From Siphonodentalium dalli (Eukaryota > Mollusca > Scaphopoda > Gadilida > Siphonodentaliidae), in assembly GCA_032622095.1 (NCBI GenBank), contig CP136069.1:33206194-33270193 (forward strand): a DNA stretch of 64,000 bases. Direction: 5' to 3'. The notes beneath the pieces are model-generated. The model saw nothing but the letters and a program-made list of their open reading frames with translations. It ran no database searches and had not been told where the DNA came from. The position numbers and the translations under genes are program-made. This document shows, piece by piece, positions 48,701 to 60,346 of the stretch (its first letter is position 1; every line of letters begins with the position of its first letter).

Positions 48701-50268
48701 TTATTAATCGGTATAATGTTGTTAGAGTATGGACATGGGACAGGTTAGTAATTGGCATCATGTTGATATAGTATGGATATGGGACAGGTTAGTAATTGGT
48801 ATCATGTTGTTAGAGTATGGACATGGGGCAGGTTAGTAATTGGTATCATGTTGTTAGAGAATGGACATGGGGCAGGTTATTAATCGGTATAATGTTGTTA
48901 GAGTATGGACATGGGACTGGTTAGTAATTGGTATCATGTTGTTAGAATATGGACATGGGACAGGTTAGTAATCTGCATCACGTTGTTAGAGTATGGACAT
49001 GGGACATGTTAGTAATTGGTATCATGTTGTTGGAGTATTGGACATGGGACAGGTTAGTAATCGGTATCATGTTGTTAGAGTATGGACATGGGACAGGTTA
49101 TAAATTGGTATCATGTTGTTAGAGTATGGACATGGGACAGGTTAGTAATCGGTATCATGTATTTAGAGTATGGACATGGGACAGGATAGTAATCGGTATC
49201 ATGTTGTTTGAGTATGGACATGGGACATGTTAATAATCGGTATCATGTTGTTAGAGTATGGACATGGGACATGTTAGTAATTGGTATCATGTTGTTAGAG
49301 TATGGATGTGAGACATGTTAATAGTTGGTATCATGTTGTTTGAGTATGGACATGGGACAGGTTAATTATCGGTATTATGTTGTTAGAGTATGGACATGGG
49401 ACATGTTAGTAGTTGGTATCATGTCGTTCGAGTATGGACGTGGGACATGTTAGTAATCGGTATCATGTTGTTAGAATATGGACATGGGGCAGGTTAGTAA
49501 TCGGTATCATGTTGTTAGAATATGGACGTGGGACAGGTTAGTAATCTGTATCATGTTGTTAGAATATGGACGTGGGACAGGTTAGTAATCGGTATCATGT
49601 TGTTTGAGTATGGACATGGGACAGGTTAATAATCGGTATCATGTTGTTAGAGTATGGACATGGAACAGGTTAGTAATCGGTATCATCAAGTATGTTGTTA
49701 GAGTATGGACATGCGACATGTTAGTAATCGGTATTATGTTGTTAGTGTATGGACACTTGGGTCAGGTTAGTAATCGGTATCATGTTGTTAGAGTATGGTC
49801 ATGGGACGGGTTAGTAATCGGTATCATGTTGTTAGAGTATGGACATGGGACGGGTTAGTAATCGGTATCATGTTGCTGGATTATGGACTTGGGGTATGTT
49901 AGAAATCGGTATCATGGTGTTAGAGTGTGGACGTGGGACAGGTTAATAATTGGTATCATGTTGTTAGAATATGGACATGGGGCAGGTTAGTAAATGGTAT
50001 CATGTTGTTAGAATATGGACATGGGGCATGTTAGTAATCGGTATCATGTTGCTAGAGTATGGACATGGGGCAGGTTAGTATTCGGTATCATGTTGTTAGA
50101 GTATGGGCATGGGACAGGTTAGTAATCGGTGTCATGTTGTTAGAGGATGGACGTGGGACAGATTAGTAATCGGTATTATGTTGTTAGAGTATGGAAATGG
50201 GACAGGTTAGTAATCGAGATCATGTTGTTCGTGTATGAACATGTGACATGTTAGTAATCGGTATCATC
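45772..50268 (+). repeat. 44-bp minisatellite containing exon end and splice donor, about 102 units
   Basis: The consensus unit, starting from the donor, reads GTTAGTAATCGGTATCATGT then TGTTAGAGTATGGACATGGG then ACAG: 44 bp. The first unit overlaps the last 25 bp of exon 6. The array continues for about 4.5 kb in a single orientation with a few percent divergence. A variant with CAATATGTACCATTTTT in place of the usual middle recurs (for example 45849, 46198, 47389, 47571, 48226, 48529). Units carrying GACATGTTAGT are concentrated at the 3' end (49000-50250). Most units keep CAG|GTTAGT. Confidence 0.95.
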
Positions 50269-50885
50269 AATTATCGCACTTATAACCCGAGTGTCAAACT
50301 GTTCCCCGCACAGTGATGTAATAGTACACCTCAAGATGTGCACTATTTCACCAGCCCATATTAAGTTGCCTCAAAGGAGAGATTAGCAGCCGAGAAACAA
50401 TTTCGCACACGAATGTAAAGTGCCTCCTGAAATGGAGTCCCAGATTGCCACTTTTCGGGAGGCACACACACATATATGCGTGTTTGTGTGTGTATTTACA
50501 TTTCGAGAGGCAAATTATACGTCCCGTTGAGGTATCTAATTTCTAATTTGAGGAGACGGAATTAATAAATCTATAAATATTAATCTCCAAGGTTCAAGCA
50601 TGCAATTCATAACGGCCCTTGCAATCACCGATCTGAACATAGCATGTTCGGACCAATTTTCATAACATAATTAATGACCATTATAAGATTTCGTGATTTG
50701 AATCTATTGGTATTTAAAAAATGACGTTAACATTTGTGGAAATATATTTCGGTCTGGACCGCTTAAAATTCGGAGCCGACACCCCGACAATCGAGAATCA
50801 CTGGCTACGTCCCTGTCAGCATGCAGGGTTATTAATTACTTCCATTTCTGGATATACACTGGCACCACATGCACCGCGCTCGACC
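50269..50885 (+). other. Intron 6, unique segment after the minisatellite
   Basis: No exon or gene seen. A short dinucleotide stretch GTGTTTGTGTGTGT lies at 50480. GGCTACGTCCCTG at 50802 resembles the CAGGGACGTAGC-type end seen at 21328. Confidence 0.45.
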
Positions 50886-53800
50886 TTTGCACCCCATAGG
50901 ACACCCCACTAAATTTCTTCCTTAATGTCTCCTCTAATTGTTTTCGATGGTTAACACGAAAATAAGTGGCCGCAGACTCCAGACGAGATGGCGTCCGTCA
51001 TGGCGGCATTATTTGGTCGCTAATATAGTAAATATAATATGACATGAGGCTTTATTTTTGAATCTATTCCTTATTCTAATATACCACGCATACAAATTAG
51101 TCAAAATCTAATAACAAAAACCAATTTGGCGGCCAAAATGTGAAAATGTTCTACATGTTCGACATTTCACCAATTAACGTTTGTCTCTGTGTGAAAACAT
51201 GGGCATCTCGGTGTTATTTATTCATTTGTCTTACAGAAGAATTTTTTACGCACAGAATGAAACCACAATATGCATTCCTGGTCGGATATGTTTGCCCGAT
51301 ATCGCATTTCTCAAAATGCCGGTATAATCCGGTTGAAAAATCTCCGAAATTAGCTAATTTCATATGAATATTGTCATGACAACTCCATCCAGCACACTGC
51401 TGTAAGTGGGGAATATTGAGGCAAAGTACTTTCGTTGTATCTCGTCCAACAAAATTTGCCACAAATCCAAGATGGCGTCCAAAATGGTAGACAGATTTTG
51501 AAAAATCACCGCAAATCCCCCAGGTTCACTTTAGTGGCGTTATTGTCGTTATAATTCCATCCATGTTTACAGTTGAGTTTGAAATACTAAGACGAAGTAA
51601 TTACCTTACATATCATTCAATATATTGTTTCCCAAAATTAAGATAACGGCTAAAATTGTGACCGAGATTTGAACACACATATTCCTTTACTTTCTTTACT
51701 TTGCAATTTGCGTTATTGTTTAACGAATTCTATCCATATTTACATCTGAGTATGGAACATTGATACGCATTGATGCTCACAGCCAATATAGCGGCCAAAC
51801 TGGTGGCCGGAAATTGAAAAGTCGTCGATATTTTCACATATTAATTTCCACTTTTTTCATAATATCGATATGTATATACGAAACGATACATATATCATCT
51901 ATCGGTTCCTACTTAAAATCTCTTCAAACGCATAACATATATATTTGTCATCTAAAAGGACGAAAACGCACAATTAATAATTGAGTTGTGGCATTTAAAA
52001 ATGTCCATACTCCGGTGATGGCCGTAACCGAAGACGCTCCGATTATTCATATTATGACTTGCAAGATTCAGAATATTTACATGAGAACCGTTTCTGATTT
52101 GCCACATCCATAATTATATGTACCAGTTTCCATCTCTTCATCTGAATAAGCTGACTCGATCACATCAACAAAGTAGTCAGCACTTCCTAGAAGAAGGGTC
52201 CCTCTACTCTGAACGTTTCAAACAATCCAGTTTCCAGTGCCTAGCTCACGATTTTGCTAAAAATTCGACCGATTCGTTATTTGTTTTGCAAACTAGCTTT
52301 CAGAAGGTCATCTCTAGCTACGTTTTTCTCATACCTCATTGGACAAGTCACAAACGCATCAACGTACCTGGAAAACCCCGGCAATATTTCGAATGTTGCT
52401 AAGATTCTCATTCCCTTGGACATATGCCTCTCTGTTAAGGTCGTGTGAATATCATAACGTGCCCACACTTCTTGGCCGTGATCAGTAGCAATCTGTGTGA
52501 CCGCCCAACAGTCGTCTCGTCGAGGAGCTTCCAGCAGGGAAGAACAATACACGCGGGGTTAGTTTGTGGGATTGCGCCATGATATTGGGCCACAATCTAC
52601 ATATCCCAGGTGTATGTTTCAGATATATACTCTCATGCGTGTGGGTGTTGTTTTGTGTGGTAAAAATGTATTTCCAAAGTTTCGAAGCCGTTCTTAACCA
52701 ACTGGATCAGGTGTACCTGTGTACCTTTGTATGTGTGATATTATATGCTAGCCTTCTCCAAGACTAGGCTATACGACGATATGTTTCATAGTGTGATGGT
52801 ATGTCATTCAACGAATGAAGGTGTGCGTTGTTATCGCCCTTGTGGCAGGAAATTTGGTGCATTTACTTCACTTTTTCAAGAACAAGTTATAGTCTCGACG
52901 GCAATGACTGCGAACGTCTGGGGGAAATCCTTCAAAGGGAGCACGTGAGATGTGCCATTATGATAATAATAGAGACCTTTCGCATCCTCACGTTTACGAT
53001 TACGAATACGGATAGCTATTCGTAGTCGTAAGTCTATCCGTATGGACAAAAAGTCCTTTCGCAAAACGACTACGCGTAAGAGTTTTGACGAACACGTACC
53101 ATCATTATTTCGTACCACTTTTACAACTCAAAGCGTGTGTTTGGTATACAGTCCCTTAATACTTCACTTATCGTCTCATTTGCAACAATGCGATAATCAT
53201 GACCTGTTTATATTGTCAATAATTCGACCAGTCACAACGTACGACCCGGGATTCTCGTGATATATTATGGCAATACAGGTATAAATGCCAGGTCATATGT
53301 GGTGGAAATTCAGTTCGTTGTTATCATGGATTACCTGATAGGTGTTATGCTGATGTCCTAAATTTGGACCTCACATCAACCACGACGCCACCACTTCAAT
53401 ACCCTTTCAGTCCGCAATTTCATTTCAATGCGATTTCGGCAGGAAGACAGTCTAGCCAGATTATGCCATCCCCACAATTTACGACAGAATTATCCATAAT
53501 TGTCATCATTATTATGTAATATGTATGTGCAAGGACGTGGCTAGAGGGTTTCCGTTGGGGGTGTGCACACGACTACGGGCAATAGACCAGGACCCACCGG
53601 GCCGACTATGGTTGTTCGGCCCGGTGTGAGAAAATTGTGAAAACTAAACAAGAAAATCGCAAAATCCTAGCATCTAGACTGACCTCAAGCTTTCCTAGTG
53701 TTGGAAATTTCACACCTCATACTCTCCCTTAGTTTGGAAATTTTCAGTCAAGGATTTTAACCAAATGTAGTAAAATATTGTTTTCATAAACTCATAAGCA

Positions 53801-55690
53801 GTTTTTTATTGGCCACGGGGAGGGACCAGGACACACCGGGCGAAAGTTTTTTTTAAACGTGAACAAGAAAATCGCAAAATCCTGGCATCTAGACTAGCAT
53901 TCATAGAGTTGGGCATCTAGACTAGCATTCATAGAGTTGGAAATTTCCAACTGATGACAAATTGTCAGGGTTGGGGTTGGGGCGATTACATGCCAATATA
54001 ATCGATTACGATTACAATTACTTTTGATTTACATGATTACGATTACGATTACTGATTACATTTTTTTTCAATGTAATCGATTACGATTACAATTACTTTA
54101 GTAAATGTAATCGATTACTTTTTGATTACATTTGATTACAATTGCTAGTTTCCAACCATTTTGATCCCACAATTCCAGTGACAATTTTGACCAAATGTAG
54201 GACAATATTATTTTCTTAAATTAACTAGAAGTTTTTGACTGGCCACGGGGAGGGACCGGGACACAAGCTTTCCAAGTGTTGGAAATTTCCAACCTGACAC
54301 CCCTAAGGTTGGAAAATTTCTAACTGATGGCCATTTCAGTCCAAAAATGTTATCAAAAGAAAGAAAATATGCAAATATTGGTCCAAAAACAATAAATTCC
54401 CCACAATAAGTTGTTTGAAAATCAAACTACAATAACATTTTCAACCTATTGTTGGTGTAAAATTTCCAACTAATGTTGTGTCAGGTATGAAATTTCCAAC
54501 TGTTGAAAATTTTGACCAAAGTTGGGGTGAGACACCCCCCCCCCCTGTCGCCACGTCTCTGTGAATGCGTATTGGAAATCAAATATCATATCCTATCCAG
54601 GCCTATCACCTCTTTGGGTTTAGGAAATCAGACATAAGTTTGCTGTGCTCGCTGAGGTGCATCACTTCTGATTTGGTCCTATCAAATCGAAACAAAGTCG
54701 ACACGGTGATGTCGGTGGGTGTGCCAAATATTCTGTTAGTACCACCAAATCCATGTCAGTCGTGTAATTTTGGCGACTGGTTTCATAGTGCACTTCTTTT
54801 TATTACTGCAAAGTGTTGTGTCGCAGCCAGCGATTACTATCCGCTGTGAATAGCGATCTTATTTCGCGGGAAGCCAGCTGGGGAAGCTCGAGATTCACGA
54901 CGACGAGTACAGTGATTGCCAACTCAAACAACACACCGAGGTCGTGGCTCAATACAACTGGATGGTTTACATGATACACATATACAGTCTCGAACGGAGT
55001 AAAGTGATATATTGCAGAAAATAAATTTCAGGTGTTATTTGAGCTTATTAGAAACCATGAAATCGTAACCGTTATTGCGGATAGTAAAATACGACAACGA
55101 TTAGAAAGTACACAAATGTTGGTGACGTAGTACCCTATCCGTATCCGTAATCGTAAACGTGAGTTTTGCGAAAGGTCTCTAATAATAGGATAACGTAGAC
55201 GACTGTTGTTATTTCTCAGACTCATGGTCGGAATGGTGTTGGCACGAAACCATTCGATGTACACAAGGTATGTTGAACTGATTGTAAGATCTCAGAAATG
55301 CAACGTTCGTTCGTTGCGTTGAACATGTCATTCAGTTTTCTTGAATCATACCGAACACTACCCATCGTGAGAATGATAACAACGCATACCTTCTTTGAAT
55401 GACAAATCACTAAACTATCAGAGAAATCGTCTTTTAAGACTTCATGCCAGATCCAATTGATTAAGAACGACTTCCAAACGGGTGTGAAAATACAATATCA
55501 TCACACAAAGAAAGCGACTCCACGCATGAGATCCTGCCTGTATCTGAAAAATAGTCCTAGCGTAGGGAGGCGGAATTCACTTTCACTATGCCCACATATA
55601 CCAGTACCGCGTGTATTTTGTATTATATGTTGAGAGCTCTTCGATGAAACAACGGCTGGACGTCACACAAATTGCCTGCACTCATCTGAA
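50886..55690. mobile_element. Inverted-repeat element, copy B (intron 6)
   Basis: 50886-52960 matches the left part of copy A (41283-43430) in the same orientation: TTAATGTCTCCTCTAATTGT, the ATGGCGGCC units and the AATGGTCCCTCT region. 55200-55690 matches copy A's right arm from 43520. Between them sits a later insertion (52972-55179). The right arm is truncated compared with copy A. Confidence 0.72.
52972..55179. mobile_element. hAT-like element nested in copy B
   Basis: Terminal inverted repeats of about 45 bp open GAGACCTTTCGCA and contain CTCACGTTTACGATTACG. The 8-bp sequence TAATAATA flanks both sides exactly (52964-52971, 55180-55187), the duplication length of hAT transposons, though it is low-complexity. 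Inside are a GATTACGATTACAATTAC-type degenerate array (53990-54150) and a GGAAATTTCCAA / GGCCACGGGGAGGGACCAGG repeat (53540-54560) shared with 23100-23560. No transposase is recognised. Confidence 0.68.
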
Positions 55691-55944
55691 AAAGACACCG
55701 GGTACATACAATAACTAATTGTTGTGCATATTTATTTCTATTCGAGGTGGCAATTTGTCATCTTTATCAACATTTTTAACGATACGAGTGGTGCTATTCG
55801 AGGGACTCTATTTTATCCAGCGCATTAAATTTAAAACAAAAAGTCGTGAAATGGTTGAGTTATTTCTATGGCTGCACATTTTGTTGAAAATTACAAGGCA
55901 TGTCTGTGTAAAAATAACGTTTTATGTTCGCAGAGAATTTGAAT

Positions 55945-56111
55945 GGGGATAACAGTGTGGTGTTTTCGGAAAGGTACAGGGCGAATATAGTGTGGCAAAT
56001 TCCCATCAATGGGCTCCGGCTTCGGCTCCGCCGTCGCCCGCTAACTAAATTTGCCACATTTTATTCGCCCTGTACCTGTCCGAAATCACAAAACACCACA
56101 CCGTTATCCCC
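55945..56111. mobile_element. 167-bp hairpin MITE
   Basis: The arms pair almost fully: GGGGATAACAGTGTGGTG at the left end, its complement at the right end, and GTACAGGGCGAAT and TGTGGCAAATT further in. The short GC-rich loop contains GGCTCCGGCTTCGGCTCCG. It lies about 460 bp before the last exon. No target duplication is clear. Confidence 0.82.
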
Positions 56112-56571
56112 TAAATAGTTTCACAATAACATTTGAAATACTGACATTAAACTGACTCGATCTTGGGACAAATAATACAAACCCTTACTTGAGCAACCAT
56201 TGCTAATTATTTTTGGAATGATGCTATGGAACGCGTGGCAGAAAGACTGCTTTGAGTGTGATGATTTCACGAAAGTGAGGAAAAATACAAGAATCGGAAA
56301 CTTTACCCGGCAGAGAATGTAAATATAACTCAGCAGAGAAACAAATAGTAGTTCTCCCACATTGATTATGCTGACCTGCATCAACAGGCCGACCTCGACC
56401 ATAGTCACTTAGAGGAGTCACCCATTGTGTCTTTGAGGGGGACAACGGATAAACAAGCTAATGTGAAAGCTAAAGAATCTAATATTACTCATTCAGTGGT
56501 ATTTACCAAACAAATACTACGAAGGGTTAAAGACTACGTTGATTTATTGTGTTGTATTTTATCACACACAG

Positions 56572-56777
56572 ATGACCTGTTTGTAGCCGGGGAGCGAACT
56601 AACGGAACTTTCTACTTCGGTGGCGAGAAGGTCCCATCAGGATTGTGGGCACCCAGTTTCCCACATAAAAGAGCAAACGCAAAGCAGATTAAAATTCAAA
56701 GAGGAGCTGATGTGAAATATTACTTCACGAATCACGATGGAACATGGAGTAGGCCATACCTTTGTCAAATATACTGA
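56572..56777 (+). CDS. Exon 7: C-terminal half of C-type-lectin-like domain, stop
   Basis: Acceptor CACACACAG|AT at 56571, phase 1; stop TGA at 56775-56777. The 68 residues start DDLFVAGERTNGTFYFGG, match the lectin strand-and-loop region through GLWAPSFP, and end GTWSRPYLCQIY, the typical terminal cysteine strand. The cysteine pair usually found in the loop region is absent together, as are the EPN/QPD and WND calcium and sugar-binding motifs. This is therefore probably a lectin-like fold without classical calcium-dependent sugar binding (inference). Joining exon 6 to exon 7 across a 10.8-kb intron restores one complete domain, which strongly supports the model. Confidence 0.82.
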
Positions 56778-56810
56778 CATCATCCTATATCATAAACATT
56801 ATCAATTGAA

Positions 56811-56816
56811 ATTAAA
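56811..56816 (+). terminator. Probable polyadenylation signal ATTAAA
   Basis: ATTAAA lies 34 bases after the stop codon in an AT-rich 3' UTR. It is the common variant of AATAAA. A MITE starts at about 56840, so the transcript may end in or just before it. Confidence 0.5.
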
Positions 56817-56839
56817 ATGTACCAACATATAATTTTATG

Positions 56840-57295
56840 AGTAACTAAGCTAAATGTGTTCCAGAGTCGGGGAGAGAGTATACCATGGAATGCTAGAAGT
56901 GGAGGTAACTGAAGAATGGCATTAACCTGATACATGTGACACGTTATTAAAGGATGACATCGTGTTTATTTGATTGGTACATCATATCTAATTAATTTAA
57001 AGTGGTTAATTTATGGGGGAATGAAATTTTGTAAGGGGGGATTTATTTAACTAGATGCTGTAGTTCTGTGTTTTTCCTGATCAAATTTGGCTGTGGGATA
57101 GCCCCGTCGTACACTTGGGGATTTATTTTTAAAAGTAAACACACGACCTGTGATTTTTTTCTTGCATTTTCGTGATCAACTGGTGTCAATCTAGCTGGGT
57201 AAACATCACTGGAGTGGCCTGTAGGCTTCAATTCAGTGAATTTGGCCGAAACGTTAACACTGTCGCCTATGGAAAACCATTTAGTTCAGTGATTC
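56840..57295 (+). mobile_element. GGAATCA-type MITE, copy 2
   Basis: Same family and orientation as 3798-4229 and 60347-60798. The left terminus is worn (CTAAGCTAAATG), the right end is TTTAGTTCAGTGATTC. It contains GTCGTACACTTGGGGAT and TAGCTGGGTAAACATCACTG, the latter shared only with copy 3. Confidence 0.78.
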
Positions 57296-57968
57296 ATATA
57301 AGAACAAATTTAATTTGACGAAATTTTCCGTCTCGCGATAATAAATAATTAATTTGTTATTTTATTATTTTCAAATGATAATTGTGACATGTTGGACAGA
57401 TTTAAATAAGAAACTCGTAGATCCGTCTGTGGATAGTAAAGAACGTGCTTCTGGCACCAATAACACATATCGGGGATCGTAGACCACCCCACAAGTTGGG
57501 GCGAGGTGATGGCATCACCACTACAGTTACTACCGTGAAAGACTGTTATACAGACAGTATGCCCTACCATCTGGTAAAATTTCATGCCAGAGGCTTTGCC
57601 TTATGTTGTATCATTACGTTTAGATATTTCAATTGACTTATGGTTGCTTCATATTGCTATTAAAGTATTTTTAATTTTAATTTTCTGTTAATTGTGGTAA
57701 TTTTGTTTATTATTAATTGCCAAATTCTTCACGAAAAGGGTTAAAATTGGACAAGATATCCCTCTCAAAGGTTAACATTTTCCCATCAATTTAGTGATAT
57801 TATGGTGTAAGGGCATTTTTCAGTTTGTGCGAGATACATCAGCTAGTAAAATTGAAACAAAATATGATTTTTTTGGCTTTATTTTGACGATTGACACTAA
57901 TTTTGAACAAATAAAACAAATACACCCCAATAACCCACTTTTTTTATTTCAGTAAGGTCTATATTTTA
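57296..57968. other. Intergenic, no gene seen
   Basis: AT-rich sequence after the gene, with no motif or repeat recognised. Confidence 0.45.
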
Positions 57969-60288
57969 TGGAATCCTATTAGGGCCACTTGCTAATGGCG
58001 CAATGCACCGAAAGCGCAGAAAGCCACAAAATGTGCGCCGTTACGGCGCACATTTTGTCACTTTCGGCGCGCCGAAACATGCGCTAATATCGCACATTTT
58101 GTCTCTTTCGGCGCTTTCGGCGCTTTCGGCGCGTTATTAATGACGCACTTTTTGTCGCTTTCCAGTACTTATTTACTAGAAATTGGCCCAAAAAAGGGAA
58201 TTAGGGTCCCTTGGGGCTTGATTCCCTCATATGGTTTGCTTATTGAATTAAAATTTGGTACCCCCCTCCCCATATTTTCATGTTATCAGCATCTCTGCCC
58301 CACGAATGTGTGTCTTCTAGTACATTTTAGTAAGGGGATATCTCCTGCACAGATATATTTAGCATTTCCGTTTGTTACTGTCCATGGGATTATCGGATGA
58401 ATTTTTATCTTTAGAAGGATTTGATGATAAACCGTAACGGGACATAAGACAATCATATATATGTAAATAATCACATATAAAGTAAATGTTTGGCAGATGA
58501 GTCGTTTATCCTGACCGTGTAATACGTGTCTCAGCTGTCTGGCCATCGACGCAGTCCTCAGTCTGGAGTTTTGCGCGCCGATGTAGGTTGTGACGTTATG
58601 ACGCACGTCTTGATGTCATGACGCCTTTACTGGTTTTCCAAAAAATTATCTTAAAAGGACTCTGCGATCTTTCAATCGAAACTTATAGTTTCACTTTGTC
58701 GGCCTTGAACTTTGAGAATAATAAATCAATTTTTTAGGCGAAAATACCGTTAGAAAATGGAAGATAATATGTAAACGGCCAGTAAGGCCCCTATATTCCT
58801 CTTTCGGGGCAAATATTTTTAATAATTTTATAAAATATGTAAACAAAACTTTTTCATGCAATTTCACTTTTTTGTTAACCAGAGCTTTGGTTTAATTTAC
58901 ATTCAATTTAAAAAATATCTTTGGCTTTAGGAGCATGTTGTTCCTACATATGATGAAGTATAGCTAACATTTGCCGGCACAAAGTTTTTTATTTTTGCCC
59001 TGGATCATTTTGCCCAATTACACATTTCGAGGTGGTATTAATCAATACAAAATGACGGCCGTCACCAACAATAATTTTGGACTCGGCTGACCCTTGAGTT
59101 ATAAATAAATTATCTATTTTAGGTAAGTTCAATCTATTTTAAAATTGGGCTGAAAAAGTCGATTAGTATATCTCATATCCGCATACGTATACCCTAGGTC
59201 GTTTCGCTTCTGCGGCTTCGCCGCGGGAGAGCGGGCGCTATGAGTTATTGGGGGACTGCTTCCTGCATATAGTGGGCCTATATAGATTCGAAATTTGAAT
59301 ACCAGACATATTTCCAAATTAATATGAGCATCCGTGCCCCAGGAATGTGTCTCCACCCCGATCTAGTAAATTCCAGTAAAGGGACATCTCTTGCACAGAT
59401 ATATACAATTTTGATGGTCATATATAGAAAGGGAATTAGGGGTCCCTGGGGCTTGCTTCACTCATATGGTGTACGCATTGACTTTACATTGGGTAAAACC
59501 CCCTATTTCCACACCAACAGCATCCCTGCCCCATGAATGTCTCTCCACCCTGGAGCTCTATTGTATTTGATTAAAGGGGCACCCCCTGCACATATACATA
59601 CAATATCAATGGTCATAACCTAATTGACTTAAAATTGGGTAAACAAGAAACCCCATATTTTCATACAATCAGCATCCTTGCCCCTTGACCTTCTATGACC
59701 ATCAAAATTGTATATATCTGTGCAAGAGATGTCCCTTTACTGGAATTTACTAGAACTCCGGGGTGGAGACACATTCCTGGGGCACGGATGCTGATATTCA
59801 TTTGGAAATATGTCTTGTATTCAAATTTCGAGTCTATATAGGACCACCATATGCAGGAAGCAGTCCACCAATAACTCATATATCTGTGCAGGAGATATGC
59901 CCTTACTAAAATTTACTAAAACTCCGGGGTGGAGACACACATTCGTGGGCAGAGATGCTGATAACATGAAAATATGGAGGGGGGGGTACCAAATTTTAAT
60001 TCAATAAGCAAACCATATTAGGGAATCAAGCCCCCAGGGGCCCCTAATTCCCTTTTTTTGGGGCCAATTTCAAGTAAATATGTACTGGAAAGCGACAAAA
60101 AGTGCGTCAGTAATAACGCGCCGAAAGCGACAAAAAGTGCCGAAAGCGACAAAATGTGCGCCATTAGTAACGCGCCGAAAGCGCCGAAAGCGACAAAATG
60201 TGCGCCGTAACGTAACATTTTGTCGCTTTCGGCGCTTTCGGCGCGTTACTAATGGCGCACATTAGCAAGTGGCCCTAATAGGATTCCA
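57969..60288. mobile_element. Nested inverted-repeat element, TA-flanked
   Basis: The ends match perfectly for about 30 bp, starting TGGAATCCTATTAGGGCCAC, with TA on both sides. The outer arms of about 420 bp (57969-58400, 59880-60288) contain subterminal GCGC-rich palindromes such as TGTGCGCCG/CGGCGCACA (58031-58055) and CTTTCGGCG repeats. A second inverted pair lies inside (about 59260-59430 and 59695-59865) and shares CAGATATATACAATTTTGAT. The unit TCTGTGCAGGAGATATGCCC and relatives occur in both nests. There is no coding sequence. Confidence 0.82.
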
Positions 60289-60346
60289 TAATATTTGGAT
60301 AAAATACTACAAGAAACGCTGTGTTGTACACATATACATATATATA

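Larger units (their letters stand above)
24311..56777 (+). other. Gene model: secreted TSR x4 + C-type-lectin-like protein
   Basis: Seven coding exons (24311-24584, 24920-25087, 28333-28482, 30417-30569, 32306-32458, 45590-45796, 56572-56777) join without a frame break into 1311 bp, 436 residues plus stop. Every intron is phase 1 with GT-AG borders, the usual layout for shuffled extracellular modules. The order is signal peptide, glycosylated leader, four thrombospondin type 1 repeats, one C-type-lectin-like domain. The predicted product is secreted and likely binds glycans or matrix; that function is inferred from domains only. More exons could hide in the 13-kb intron 5 or upstream of the ATG. 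I do not recognise a named gene with this architecture. Confidence 0.72.

Noticed and set aside
49604-49858. An 84-codon open frame inside the 44-bp minisatellite, repeating a YGH-type peptide
   Set aside because: The 44-bp unit is not a multiple of three, so frames open and close by chance along the array. The frame lacks splice or start support.
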